Shown here: positions 46,271-57,408 of the stretch, piece by piece | Position numbering within the stretch: position 1 is the stretch's first letter | Layout of the letters: each line of letters starts with the position of its first letter | Assembly: GCA_025331565.1 (NCBI GenBank) | Contig: JAFREQ010000049.1 | Span: 4,126,501 to 4,190,500 of the forward strand | Direction of reading: 5' to 3' | Length of the DNA stretch: 64,000 nt | DNA from: Holacanthus passer | Taxonomy: Eukaryota > Chordata > Actinopteri > Pomacanthidae | Notes under the pieces: generated by a model | What the model was told of the DNA's origin: nothing | Database searches by the model: none | The model's input: the letters and a program-made list of their open reading frames with translations, nothing else | Made by a program: the position numbers and the translations under genes

Positions 46271-46933
46271 ATGCAAGGTGAACCTGAACTACCGGACCCT
46301 GAGCCTTCGGAAGTTGGTGTCCCTCCACAAGCTGCTCCCACCAGTGAGACTGTAATTCAGCCTCAGCATACATCAGGTCAGTTTCGCTCTCATGAGCCTA
46401 GACTGGAGAAGCTTTCAAATGATGATGATGTCGAACATTTTTTGATTACCTTTGAACGTATTGCTCTAGCTTGCCGCTGGCCAAAAGATGACTGGGTTTT
46501 TCATCTCATACCATTACTCACTGGCAAAGCTAGAGGTGCAAATGTTCATATGGATATTGATGATTCTGTTGTTTACAATAAAGTCAAAGCAGCCATTCTA
46601 GACAAATACAATATAAATCCTGAGACGTATTGCCAGAGATTCCGCTCTCTTGACATACACCCTGGTGAAAATCCAAAGGAGCTGTATGCACGGTTGAAGG
46701 AATTATATGGGAAGTGGATTAACCCAAAAGGTAAAACAGTTCAGGAAATTGGGAAAATGATAATCTTGGAGCAATACTTGAGAATGCTTTCTCCCAAGTT
46801 ACAGGTCTGGCTCAAAGAGCACAATCCAAGTTCTGCTGCTGAAGCTGCTAAGCTTGCTGACGTGTTTGTGGCTGCACGGAGGAAAGACCCTGGTGCACAG
46901 GCATTTTGGACCTCCAAATGTTATCAGCCCTAA
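46271..46933 (+). CDS. Gmr1-like Gag (SCAN-related), 220 residues
   Basis: Capsid-type Gag. The ATG at 46271 opens MQGEPELPDPEPSEVG. The central part (VEHFLITFERIALACRWPKD, HLIPLLTGKARGA, LEQYLRMLSPKLQVWLKEH) has the helical pattern of Gmr1-family capsid from which vertebrate SCAN domains are thought to derive. No CCHC knuckle is visible before the TAA at 46931-46933. The next frame, offset by one base, carries on as Pol. The missing knuckle suggests a deletion near the gag end. Confidence 0.7.
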   Translation: MQGEPELPDPEPSEVGVPPQAAPTSETVIQPQHTSGQFRSHEPRLEKLSNDDDVEHFLITFERIALACRWPKDDWVFHLIPLLTGKARGANVHMDIDDSVVYNKVKAAILDKYNINPETYCQRFRSLDIHPGENPKELYARLKELYGKWINPKGKTVQEIGKMIILEQYLRMLSPKLQVWLKEHNPSSAAEAAKLADVFVAARRKDPGAQAFWTSKCYQP

Positions 46934-48518
46934 TGAGACTATCCCTGTTTGCTGTGTACATGGAGATGAAAAACCTTATCCAACAGCAGACATGTACATC
47001 AAGGTAGAAGGACAGACTTACCTCTTGAACATTGGTGTTGTTGATAATCTGCCTTTTCCTACTGTACTTGGTCGAGACCTGCCTGTATTGTTTGATCTAT
47101 TGGATTCCAGCCACAGATGTAATGTAGCAGTGACTAGAGCTCAAGCTGTGAAGTTGGAGGAGCCCTCCCAGACACTCAGTGCCCTGCCTTTCTATAATGC
47201 GGACCTGGAGACAGCACCTGGGAAGTCTCGTAAGTCACGCCGACAGAAACGGCAAGAGAAATTTCACCATACTGTTGTAACACCACCTTCTAGCCCTGAG
47301 CCCGAATTGCACTTGGGTTTCCAAATCCCAAATAACGTCATTGAAATGCAACAAAGTGACCCTACACTGGCACCTCTTTTGCAGAGAGCTAAGGATAAGG
47401 AACAAGTAGTGGACCCTGTTTCCTGCAGCAGTGAGGCCTTTATCCTGAAAGGTGGCATCCTTTATCGTCAGCAGGGATCAGACATACAACTGGTGGTTCC
47501 TGGAGCAGCTAGAGAAACTGTGTTGACCCTGGGGCACTCTGTTCCTTAGGCTGGCCATCTTGGAAAGCACAGAACTTTTGCTCGAATTAAAAACCACTTC
47601 CACTGGCCTGGCTTGCGTAAGGACGTAGCCCAGTTTTGCAAAAGTTGCACTCAAAAAAAAATCCCCTCCAGAGCTCCACTCCAGCCCCTACCAATTATCA
47701 GTACCCCATTTGAGCGATTGGGAATGGACATTGTTGGTCCTGTCGAGAGGAGTAAAGCTGGTAACCGTTACATGCTTGTAATAACAGATTATGCAACAAA
47801 ATATCCTGAGGTTTTCCCTTTGAAGTCCATAAAGGCAAAATCAGTAGCTTTTTGCCTTGTGCAGTTTTTTTCAAGGGTTGGCTTTCCTCGTGAGATCCTC
47901 ACAGACCGTGGAACTAATTTCATGTCCACCTTATTAAAACAGGTCTACCAGCTGTTGGGTATTAGGAGTTTGAGGACAACTCCATACCATCCTCAAACCC
48001 ACGGCCTCACTGAACGTTTCAACCAGACTCTGAAACAGATGTTACGGAAATTTGTGAATGATACTGGCCATGACTGGGATGAATGGCTACCCTACCTCCT
48101 CTTTGCATATAGAGAAGTACCCCAGGCCTCCACTTGTTTCTCTCCCTTTGAATTGCTGTTTGGTCATGAAGTAAGGGGCCCTCTAGCACTAGCAATCAAG
48201 TGGGCCCTGGACTCCTTCAAATACTATCTCTTGGGATGTGAATTCACATTGGAAATGGACCACAAGGCTCTCCAGTGGCTTGAGAAGATGAAGGATACTA
48301 ATGGCAGGATCACCAGATGGTATCTGGCAATGCAACCATTCCACTTCATCATCCGCCATATCCCAGGAAAGGACAGCTGCACCGCAGATTACCTCTCTCG
48401 CTGTCCCATTGAGAGGTTCGAAGGGGGGGAGTGTGTGATGGCTGTGCCCCCAGCCACACAAAAGGTTGTATCAGTTACACACTCTCAGACTCCATTACCA
48501 CATGTTTGGTTGCTTTGA
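46934..48518 (+). pseudogene. Gmr1-like Pol remnant: protease-like, integrase, RNase H end
   Basis: One reading frame overlaps the gag end (open from 46854), is broken by a single TAG at 47547-47549, and then stays open to 48518. In order: a protease-like segment (MYIKVEGQTYLLNIG, TVLGRDLPVLFDLL) without a visible DTG; the integrase zinc finger straddling the stop (GHLGKHRT...CKSCTQ); integrase core with D,D,E in GMDIVGPV, LTDRGTNF and HGLTERFNQ. Near 48190 the frame passes directly into the end of RNase H (AIKWALDSFKYYLLG, MDHKALQW, RHIPGKDSCTADYLSR). All reverse-transcriptase motifs are absent, a deletion of several hundred codons. It cannot replicate alone. Confidence 0.8.
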
Positions 48519-49118
48519 GTTGCAGTCACTTAAATTACATACACTACACATAGTTTGTTTTGTCTAAAATTGGTTTATTAGCACTTTGACAACACACTGT
48601 TTTCCGGATGGAGCACGCACATTCAGTTTACATTGTTTGTCATTTTGCTATTTGTTTGTATTAATTAATTTCTCCTGTCTTTGAGTTACCTGGCTGCTGT
48701 GTGGCATTTCCTGCTGGTACAGACAAAAGATGGGGCTGAGGGCAGAGCATGTTTTATGCTGATGTCCCTCCCACTGACCAGACCAAGAGCTCTTGCATCA
48801 TGGGGGGGATCAGAGTTTCATTGTGTCAGTTTTAGTTATTGTGTATATAGTTTTCCCCCTCTGTGTTAAATGTGGTCTGATCAACCACTATATATGTTGC
48901 CCCATTGTCTCATTTTGGGAGGTCTGTCAATTGAGTTGGTGTCTACTTTTTGTTAGCCTTATTTTCAGTAGAGTTCTATTTTGTTGACCTCTTTTAAGGG
49001 CCCCGTAACTTTGATTTCATTTGTTTTGTGAAAGCTACTTCGTTTTTTGGAAAATAAATCCATCTTTTTTTGGAACTTTAAAACTGTGTTGTTGTGCTTG
49101 ACCGCTTGGTCCACGACA

Positions 49119-49690
49119 GTGTGCATGTGTGTGTCACTGTCATTGTGTGTCGGGAGCTGTTGAGTATGAAGACAGTCCTCTGCCGTTGTACAGTCTGATG
49201 GCAGTGGGCACAAAGGAGTGCCTGAAGCGCTCAGTTCTGCACCTTAGTGGAATGATGCGCTGGCTGAAAGAGCTGCCCATCTGCCACAGCTCATCGTGGA
49301 GAGGGTGAGAGGGGTTGTCCAGAATGGCTTTGATTTTGTCCTTCATCCTCTTCTCAGCCACTGACTCCAGACTGTCCAGTTCAAGCCCCACCACAGAGCG
49401 GGCCTTCCTCACCAGTTTGTTGAGTCTGCTGGCCTTGCCAGCCTTGAGGCCGCCTACCTCCTCCCCCTGGATGATGACTGGGGCAGGGGACCTTCTGTTT
49501 CTCCTGTAGTCCACTACCAGCTCCTTGGTCTTGCTGATGTTGAGCTTCAGGGGGTTGCTGCTGCACCATGTGACGAAGCTCTCTATCAGTCCTCTATACT
49601 CCTCCTCATCGTCAGCGGTGATGCATCCAACAATGGAGGAGATCTGAGAACTTTTGGAGATGGCAGGAACCAGAGTTGACCCAAAAGTCC
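49119..49690 (-). mobile_element. L2/Rex1-group LINE, reverse-transcriptase C-terminal remnant
   Basis: The minus frame reads CSSNPLKLNISKTKELVVDY, RRNRRSPAPVIIQGEEV, then LNKLVRKARSVVGLELDSLE and the terminal SFVPTAIRLYN, all standard landmarks of the thumb and C terminus of L2-type fish LINEs. The stretch between GEEV and LNKLV, normally including 'FKFLGV', is missing, so there is an internal deletion. The 5' part (endonuclease, RT palm) is absent. Its 3' region lies at 45546-45891, beyond the inserted Gmr1-like element. Confidence 0.75.
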
Positions 49691-49699
49691 GAGGTTATA

Positions 49700-50650
49700 T
49701 CACATAAATAAAGCATAAATGACCCGTCACTGCCTTCCTGAAAACACAGGAAAGCTGTTACACTCTGTCAGTTCAACATGTTGGGTGCACACACCTTCCA
49801 GAGCAACATGCAGATATAAAATGATGCTTTAACCCGCCAGTTACAGCAAACATTTGGTGTCACCTGCATAAACCTATGAACTAGCTGATAGGTGTCACCA
49901 TTCACTCCTTCTCTTTGTACATTGTTGTATATCAATGTAATAAAATATACTAATAGAAAGCTCCACTAATAATTCCTGTTTTACCGCACTATATCTCCAG
50001 GTATGCCTCACCCTTTTTGTTCATTTCTGGTTCTACTTGTGTGACCAGGATTGTAATCACAGGAACCAACCATCTGGTCTGTTTGACTCTAGTAGCTAGA
50101 CTAGATTGTAAATACTTCACTTTTAACCATACACTGTATAAAACATAGACATAGCCTCCGTGACATCACCCATAGATTTCTGAAGAGTGATTTTGAAGCC
50201 CATTGTCGAGTGCCGCCATCTTGGCAGTGGGGACATCGCCTGACTTTTGGTTAATCCAAATATGGACAAAGGTGGAGCGAGGGTGGAGCTGAATGAAGCC
50301 TGTTTCATGAAACATGGCCACCGAGCCAGCTGACTAACCCGGTGGTACCAGCCGGCTTCGGCACCGGTTACAGTACTTTAATAAACCGGCGTAATGTTAT
50401 ATATCAACATTTCAGCCTCCGGCCGATCACAATCAGTCAGTTTCTGGAGTGTAATAAACTTAAAATTTCTGTGAAAGCAATAATAAAGTTTAAGGTTAGT
50501 TTAGCTTCAATAACCAACTCCAGCTTAACCAATAACAACATCTAGGTTAACTTTATTTCCGGAAACATTCAGAAATCAGATGTTAATATTTTGAAGTTAC
50601 AAACACTTTATTGTATTTGCACAGAGTTCAGTTTAAATGATCATACTTGT
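49700..50650. other. Spacer with a dispersed repeat at 50109-50310
   Basis: The end at 50109-50150 is the inverted 42-base match to 28961-29002. It continues as ACATAGCCTCCGTGACATCACCC and a GCCATCTTGGCAGTGGGG-like sequence, typical of a common fish non-autonomous repeat whose class I cannot fix. No gene is present. Confidence 0.5.
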
Positions 50651-50655
50651 TATTA

Positions 50656-51042
50656 CTGTGAGGGCTGAGAGGGTGGAAACATTGCCCTCAGTATTTCGGG
50701 TTAGGGACAGGTTCCAGCCTATATAAGGCCAGGTGTGGGCAATCAGTGCCTCTTTTCCTGCAGCCTGGTTAGTGCTTGGTGTGACTGTGTGGTGTGAGCA
50801 GGAGAAATACTCAGTTCTAGGGAAGCAGTGTCCTGGTGTCTCCTTTTAAATTGGGGCCTTTTATCAAGCAAGGTAACCGACTTTCATGGTAATGTAGGAG
50901 GGTTATTCCCTCTGAGGGATGGATGGCCAGTGAATATAATTGTTGTATTTTCCCTATTTGCAGACTGGTACCAGACTGCTGTTTTGCCTTGCTTCGGCCT
51001 GCTTTACCTCATTGCTGTGCTTTCTTTTCTGGGTTGGACTGG
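50656..51042 (+). repeat. Possible LTR or promoter-bearing fragment
   Basis: Starts near TGTGAGGGCTGAGAGGG and contains a strong TATA box (CCTATATAAGGCC, about 50717-50729). It is cut off where the LINE fragment begins at about 51043. It resembles the 5' half of an LTR, but no partner LTR was found in the window. Confidence 0.3.
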
Positions 51043-51545
51043 ACCAGTCAACCAACATGCTCCTCTGAGCATCAGCGGTGCTGCTGTGGAGAGGGTGAGC
51101 AGCACCAAGTTCCTGGGAGTGCATGTCACCAAGGACCTCTCCTGGACCAGCAACACCTCATCACTGGCTAAGAAAGCTCACCAGCGTCTCTACTTCCTCC
51201 GCAAGTTGAGAAGCGCCAGAGCCCCAGCCCCCATCATGTGCTCATGCTACAGAGGAACTATAGAGAGCATCCTGACCAGCTGCATCACTGTGTGGTACGG
51301 AGCCTGCACCACTTCGTGCCGCAAGACCCTCCAGAGCATAGTGAGGGCAGCTGAGAAGATGGTCGGAACTTCTCTCCCCTCCCTGCAGGACATTTACAGC
51401 ACCCGCCTCACCCGCATAGCTTCTTCAGTCTGCTGCCATCAGGGAGGAGACTGCGGAGTCTGCGGGCCAGGACCAGCAGACTTAAGGACAGCTTCATCCA
51501 CCAGGCTGTCAGGAAGCTGAACTCTTTGCCTGCTCTTTTTAGTGT
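51043..51545 (+). mobile_element. L2/Rex1-group LINE, reverse-transcriptase C-terminal fragment (second copy)
   Basis: Plus-strand frame with AVERVSSTKFLGVHVTKDLSW, KKAHQRLYFLRKLR, IESILTSCITVWYG, LPSLQDIY, then a deletion with frameshift near 51415. A neighbouring frame continues with SFFSLLPSGRRLRSLRARTS and KDSFIHQAVRKLN. It is 5'-truncated and inactive. Related in type to the 49.1-49.7 kb fragment but opposite in strand. Confidence 0.75.
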
Positions 51546-51844
51546 TTTGTTTTCATTGTTGCACTTTAAAATAGATGTTGCTTTATTGTTTTTTTTTAAT
51601 TTAAAGTAAACATTTTTTAAAAACGCTCTGTTTTATTTATTGACGTATAGAGGATTGCAGTTTTCCTTGTATTATTGTTTTTTATCAGTTTAACTTGCCT
51701 GAGTGGCTCAACTTAAGATGTCTAATTTTAATATGAGAGGCTATTATGACTGTAGCCTGTTTTGCTCGTGAAGTGTAATAGATTGTGGCATCTTAGTGGA
51801 GAATCTAAAGGGTTAGGAATCTCTCCATCATAGTTTGACAAGGG

Positions 51845-52206
51845 CTGTACTACAAAGCAAGGTAACCGGCTTATTGGGGTAAGTTCAGGAGTAACTTCGT
51901 GACGTCGGGGGTAACTTCCTGATTAACCCGTATTATGAAGGTGGATAGCTTTTACTCGAGGTGTGTTGTCATGGCAATTTACGCTGCATCTCTAATATGC
52001 TCTGAGCAGTTTATGTTCGTGGTTAACTCGAGGTTACTCTGTGTAAGCCCCGCCCCTCCACTACAATTGGTTGAGAAAAATGATTTGACATTTGGAAGAG
52101 CCAGTCGACATCGATGTGTGGATTATGAGCGTCTCAGTCCTCAGCTTCACCCCAGTGATGAAAGATATGGATTTCAGTATCTCTGCCGGCTTCTAGGTCT
52201 TTGATA
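51845..52206 (+). mobile_element. PIF/Harbinger DNA transposon, 5' fragment
   Basis: Begins GGGCTGTACTACAAAGCAAG, like the start of fish Harbinger-type elements. About 250 bases later, a frame (about 52098-52204) ends ERYGFQYLCRLLGL, resembling the start of Harbinger transposase ('ERYRFS...YLCNLL'). The rest of the transposase and the other terminus are missing; the L1 tail follows at 52.27 kb. Confidence 0.5.
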
Positions 52207-52267
52207 GAATATTTGTATATTTCATCCTGACTTGTTGCAGTTGAAATGACTGTTAGAATGAGGTTAT

Positions 52268-54140
52268 TGTTATTCTTATTCAAATGTTTTTATTGAGTTT
52301 TCAGTTATATGAATTAAGAATTACAAACATTACAAACAAGCATTAGAATTACAAACATTACATTACATATACAACCACACATACACCAAAAAAAACAGCA
52401 GCAGAGACAAACAAAAAAAGAATAAAAAAATAGAAAAAAAAGGGGTACACAAACAAACAACACCTTACTACTACATAAACTGGCACAGGGGTGGGTCGGG
52501 GGGAATTAAGGGTCAGGGTTATCTTGTGCAGGCATAGAGAGTTCCTTGTTGAAATAGTCCATAAATGGCTGCCACACATTATACATTTTTTTAGTACAGC
52601 CTTGGGAGGAGTACCTCAATTTCTCTAGCTTTAAATGGGCCAGTACTTCCTCAAGCCAGCTAGAGCTGCCAGTCATTTATGACTCCACGAATCGACTGAT
52701 GTTCAACAAGCTGTTATTTCTTCATAGAAGACAACTGACACACCGTGAAAACTATAAGAAAACAAATTCACATTACAATACAAAATGACAAACTCATAAT
52801 ATATCTCTGACATATTGCTCTGAAATAATATTACACAAAATAAACAATAATTACCACGTTCGCCTGGATGACCAACAGATTAATTAGAAAGGATTCTTCG
52901 GATTCCAACCACGCTTTCCCCTTACTCTGATCTGACCTTTTTCCCTCATCTCTCTTGCTGCTCTGAGGACACATGCTCAAAATGAAACTTAAAACAAGGA
53001 CAAACAATTAAGCAGTAATTAATTAAAACAAACTTATAATCACTTTTAAAGTGGCTGACACTTTAAGGTTTACCTTGTAACAAATAATAAATATATATAT
53101 GTAAACCAGAAAATAAATGACAAATACCCTCTGTTGCCATAGCAACTGAACAATGCAAACTGCGTCAGCTACACCAGAGTTTATGTGTTGGAGCCTTAGG
53201 GCTCTTCCAATTAACAAGAATTAATTTCCTGGCATGGAATGTGACAAAAGCAACCACATTTGCTTGATTTGTTGAAAGTGAGGTGAGGTACCAAATATTG
53301 CCATAATTGGGTTAGGGCTGATCCTTTCCTTACAAACATAGGAAATGGCATCAAAGATAGCCAGAAGGAGCTCAACCTCGAGCACAACCAAAACATGTGG
53401 CTGTGGCCTCAGTCTGATGACACCTTTCACATTTTGCATCAATATTTGGATATAGCTTAGCTAGTCTGCTCCGGGAGACATGAAGTCTGTGCAATATCTT
53501 GAACTGAATTAGACCATGTCGAATACAAATGGAAGATGTGTTCACTCTACTCATTGCCAATTGCCAGGTCACATCTGGAATCTGCAAGCTGAGATCCCTC
53601 ACCCATTTGGTCTTTATATGGTGAAGAGAAGGAGAGGCTACAGTTTGAATCATGGTCATATACAAATGAAGCAAAGCCTTTTGTGGATCCCTGTTAACAC
53701 AGTCATGAATCCAGTCTTCCTCTATGGCTGCTAAGGAAGGTGAAAAGCATGTCTTGATATAATTTCAAATCTGCAGATATCTGAAGAAGTGAGTGTTTAA
53801 AAAGTCAAATGAAACGAAAAGGCCATCTTTAAAGAAGTCCTTTACACACATGAGACCTCTACTTTTCCACAGTTTAAATGCTGGATCTATGACAGAGGGA
53901 GGAAAGAAGGGGTTGGCTGTAATAGGACTTGACAAAATCGCTTTCTTGTGTCCAAAATGTACTCTAAGTTGTGACCAAATTTGGAGCGAACCCTCAATTA
54001 CCAGATTATTCGTATGATATCGCTTACTAATCGTCATCGGAGCACATGCCAAGGCAGCCAAGGAGTTGTATCTGGGTGTGAAAGGTACAAAAGGAGATTG
54101 TCACAGTATAAGAATGAAGTTATTGTTGACAGCAGCTTTT
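52268..54140 (-). mobile_element. L1-clade (Tx1-like) LINE, ORF2 3' half, interrupted and decayed
   Basis: On the minus strand a frame-broken ORF2 shows LAALACAPMTISKRY, SLQIWSQLRVHFGHKKA, HFFRYLQI, SRVNTSSICIRHGLIQFKIL, a C..C..H-like knuckle (CERCHQTEAT), then NVVAFVTFHARKLILVNW. About 480 bases of unrelated sequence intervene (52690-53170). The ORF then ends with WLEEVLAHLKLEKLRY and VWQPFMDYFNKE. A long T-rich 3' UTR ends in CTCAATAAAAACATTTG near 52270. The reverse-transcriptase core is absent apart from a possible YADD-like LYCDNLLLYL at the far end (about 54105-54135). It is inactive. Confidence 0.75.
52690..53170. mobile_element. Insertion of about 480 bp inside the L1 ORF2
   Basis: Splits the L1 ORF2 between its 'NWKSPKAPTHK' and 'WLEEVLAHL' segments. 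It is AT-rich, with no coding capacity. A TGTAGCTGACGCAG start on the minus strand would suit a small solo LTR, but no clean target duplication is seen. Confidence 0.4.
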
Positions 54141-54144
54141 CATT

Positions 54145-55250
54145 CATACAGGTCGGTCCACAGCCGAGGAGCTTTAGTAGCAGATCTTCATTCATTAACA
54201 CAGAGGAACGGCTCAGTTTCACAGATAGAGCCATGTGGAGGCTGAAACTGAATTATCCTCATTGGTTTCACATATTCAGATTATTTAGATTTAGACTATT
54301 TTACGTGTCCTTACATCTCAATCATGTTACAAATAAAATAAGAGTCCGTAAGACAAATAGAGACAAGAACACTGAACTAATGAATTTACTGTGTCTGCAG
54401 TCAACAAGCCTCCCTGACTTTGTTGTTCGATTTAGCTGTTAACATTTCTTTAAACTCCTCATATCCTGACATGATCAAAGTGCATTCTTCTGGTGAAAAA
54501 CATGGAGCATGAATCATCAAAATAAACTCTGTCTGCACTGCCGAACACGCCTCTTTTACATGAACACACAGACTCAGATTAAGGTAACACAGACTCAGCA
54601 AACCAACATCTTAATAGGGATTAGGGGCCCCCAAGCTGCATCTTACATAGGGACCCCACGAGGCTAGAAATGGCCCTGCACAGGGTGTTATCCATTCGGG
54701 CCTGGGGATAGGATCTCCCCACAGTGAAGGCCCTGCCTATTTGATGCCAGTTCTAGTATGTTTCATTTCATACTGTCAGAAATCTTTTTGGCTTTCCGAT
54801 TGTTTTAGTCTGTTAATATTAATAAAGGTTCTTTAAGATAACTTTTGTCTATGGTACTCCACTGCCGCAGCAAACCAAACATTTTAGCTGTGAACTGAAC
54901 ACATGTCTCCTGCTCATTGAATCTAATCTAAATTGTATTGTGCCAACGCATATAGATTTTATCTTTGTTTTAATACTGTGTGTTACGTTACATTTTGATT
55001 TCTTTGCAGGGGGTTTAATAAGTGTGGCTAACAGTCGCTCCCGTTGGCATCATTGGCTTAGATCAACCTCCACCGTTCCCCCCCGGAGAAACTCATCCTG
55101 GACACTGGAGAGAAACACAGTCGACATGGCAGCTCAGTCAAACTGAGTGAGAGAGTCCTTCAACAACTCATTGATCTGTGTAATACGACACTTCAAGTCA
55201 TTCTTTTGTTAGGTCAAAAGTTGTAAGGTGTGACATTTCTCTTTTCTTTT
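54145..55250. other. Spacer, nothing assigned
   Basis: No recognised gene. A poly-T tract with TTTCTTTT runs from 55245 to 55275 and could be a splice polypyrimidine tract or transposon border. Sequence from about 55010 may already belong to the Polinton-type element, but carries no motif to prove it. Confidence 0.35.
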
Positions 55251-55276
55251 TTTCTTTTTTTTTTTTTTTTTTTTTA

Positions 55277-56855
55277 AATGTCAGAGCAACACAGTATTCC
55301 GGTTGAACTGCATCAAGCTATAGAGGAATTAACCGAGACCCTGAGCCTGAGCCCAACCCACTCCAACCTACCGAAGATGCTCTCCAACTCATGAGTCAAA
55401 ACCTTCAAAGTGATCAGAATGACTCTTCTCAACACCAACAGCAACATGGTTAAACTTTGATAGAGTCTTTGCCGCAGCACGGTGGGACTCTGGTAGAGTC
55501 AGATTCTCAAAATCAGAATGAATCCGTCACACGACGTGATCATTTTAACAATCTGGAAATAAGAAGCGTCTTTAACGTTCCCCCCCTTGGAGATGTACCA
55601 GATCTTGCTCAATTTTATCTAAACATTGTGCAAAACCTCACAGATTTAACCAAGAGAGTCAGACCTGAGGTTAGACGTAATGACATCGTACAACTTGAGA
55701 TAATTGGTGAAAATGTGCAAGATCACATCATCATTAAAAACAATGAGCAAGATGATAACATTGTGCTGGCTTTTGAAGGTTTGTTAGCCAGGTTGATACG
55801 ATCTAACGGGTACATCGAAGGCTCCTGTCTAGAATTAATCATTCAAGTAGTGCGAAACCCCCGTGGTGGTGGTCAATGCAAGCAACATCAGGTGTTAAAT
55901 TGAGAAATCATGAATGTGAAACGATCCCACCTCTATGTGGTAAACAATCAAAACAACTCTCTCTGCTTCGCCATCAACTTGGCTCGTCTTACCAATCCCA
56001 ATTTTACCGATAGTCAGGCCTGTGAATGCGGTAGAGAGTTGCAGTGTCTCGCAGGCCTGAGCGATCAGACGGAGGTAACCCTTAGTGACATAGGGAGATT
56101 TGAACAGATACTGAATCGTAAAATTGTGGTGTATTGCAGACATTCTGAGGAGCGAACTCTTTCACCTGTTGAAACAGAGTTTCCCAAGTCACCTCATCCT
56201 TTGTATCTTTTCTTGTTTCAAAACCACTACTACAGGATAAAAAATCTCAAAGGTCTTTCAGGAGTCGAACATGTCTACAGTTACTGTCACAGGGGTTACC
56301 AACGCCATGACAAACACAACTGTATCAATAATTGCAATCTCTGCTTCGATCCTGACTGCCCTACTCATTATTCTGAAGCTGCCTTCTGCTCAGCCTGCAG
56401 CAGGACTTGCCGTACACATGCCTGTTACTTCCTGTTACACAAACAACCTAGACCTTTGTCTAATTCGAATCTCAGTATCTGCCAGCAGATGTACAAATGC
56501 CACAGTTGTAAACAACTGGACTGCAAATCAAAAATGTAGAATCTGCAGGATGAAGCATGAGCGCTGTGAAATTCCCTCCACCCAGCACCAATGTTACATG
56601 CAACCTCTGAAGGAAGAAAATGAATACGCAGACAAAGTATTCTTTTATGATTTTGAAACATTTGGTAAAGAGGGTGTACACGTACCCTACCTGGTGTGTA
56701 CAAAATCACTCGGCGGTGAAGAGTGGAGCGCTTATGGTCTAGACTGTGTGGAAAGGTTTGTCCAAAATTTCAGGAAGAAAAATATAGATAAAGGGTTTGA
56801 CAGCTACCTTAGTTACCTGGTGGGGGAGGGTATGACTCCCTCTATCATTGTGACA
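55277..56855 (+). pseudogene. Polinton/Maverick-type protein-primed DNA polymerase B, N-terminal fragment
   Basis: Replicative polymerase of a virus-like giant DNA transposon; only the N-terminal part remains. Frame 55457-55900 holds LEIRSVFNVPPLGDVPD and ends in PRGGGQCKQHQ. A TGA (55901-55903) breaks it, and the same frame resumes at 55910 with YVVNNQNNSLCFAINLARL. A cysteine-rich stretch follows (CNLCFDPDCPTHY, CSACSRTC, CHSCKQLDC). Near 56528 a one-base indel in an A5 run shifts the frame, which continues CRICRMKHERC and the exonuclease motif FFYDFETF, then VPYLVCTK and GFDSYLSYLVGEGMTPS. Similarity ends at about 56855 where an inverted LINE begins. Polymerase motifs A-C, integrase, protease and capsid genes are not in the window. 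Confidence 0.65.
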
Positions 56856-56856
56856 T

Positions 56857-57408
56857 CTTTGCACCAACCTTCATTTAGATAGAAACAGAGTCCGCTGCCC
56901 CTCGTTTTCCCCGATAGCTCAGTGCGATGTCCGCGGAGGAACTGGAAGCCGGGCAGATGGAGCGCACTATCCGGGATGTGCTCACGAAGCCAGGTTTCAG
57001 TAAAGCACAGGGCAGCAGATCTGTAAAAGTCCGGGTTTGTTCTGTTGAGAAGCAGCAGTTCATCTATCTTGTTGGCCAGAGAGCGGACATTGGCCAGGTG
57101 TATTGACGGGAGCGCAGTCCGCAGTCCCCGCTGTCTCAGCTTCACGAGCGCTCCCGCTCGCTTCCCTCATCTGCGTCTCCGGCGCATTCCATAGAGAGCC
57201 GCTGCTGCTCCCACAGAAAGCTCAGAAAAAGTGTCCGGTTCAATGAAAAACGGGGGACAAGTTTGACTAACTGATAGTCCTATGTTTAAGAGTTCCTCTC
57301 TGGTGTAGGTGACCAGAGAGGGACAGGAGAAAACAAAACAAACAGACGAAAACACAAAAAATACGAGAGAGTAAGAGATACTTGATAACCATCTGTATGC
57401 ATTACCCA
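56857..57408 (-). mobile_element. L2-group LINE, 5' end and start of endonuclease
   Basis: On the minus strand an opening segment reads PSLVTYTREELLNIGLS, then LPSIHLANVRSLANKIDELL, FTETWLREHIPDSALHLPGF, ELSGKTRGSG and NEGWCKDVTMI. These are the start of the apurinic-type endonuclease of L2-type fish LINEs. A stop near 57170 and other changes break it. It joins the Polinton fragment at about 56856 on one side and the copia element at about 57409 on the other, without visible target duplications. Confidence 0.75.

Larger units (their letters stand above)
45892..49118 (+). mobile_element. Gmr1-like Ty3/gypsy retrotransposon with deleted reverse transcriptase
   Basis: The 5' LTR begins TGTGATGGCTGTGCCCCC at 45892. 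The same sequence starts the 3' LTR at 48434, just after a polypurine tract (AAGGGGGGGAGTG). The 3' LTR runs to CCACGACA at 49118 (685 bp). The 5' LTR matches only its first ~260 bases, then jumps to internal sequence, so its end, the primer site and leader are deleted. GTGTG flanks both ends, although the left one lies in a GT repeat. Inside are gag, a protease-like region, integrase, and only the end of RNase H. Integrase ahead of RNase H is the Gmr1-type order, not that of ordinary gypsy elements. Confidence 0.8.
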
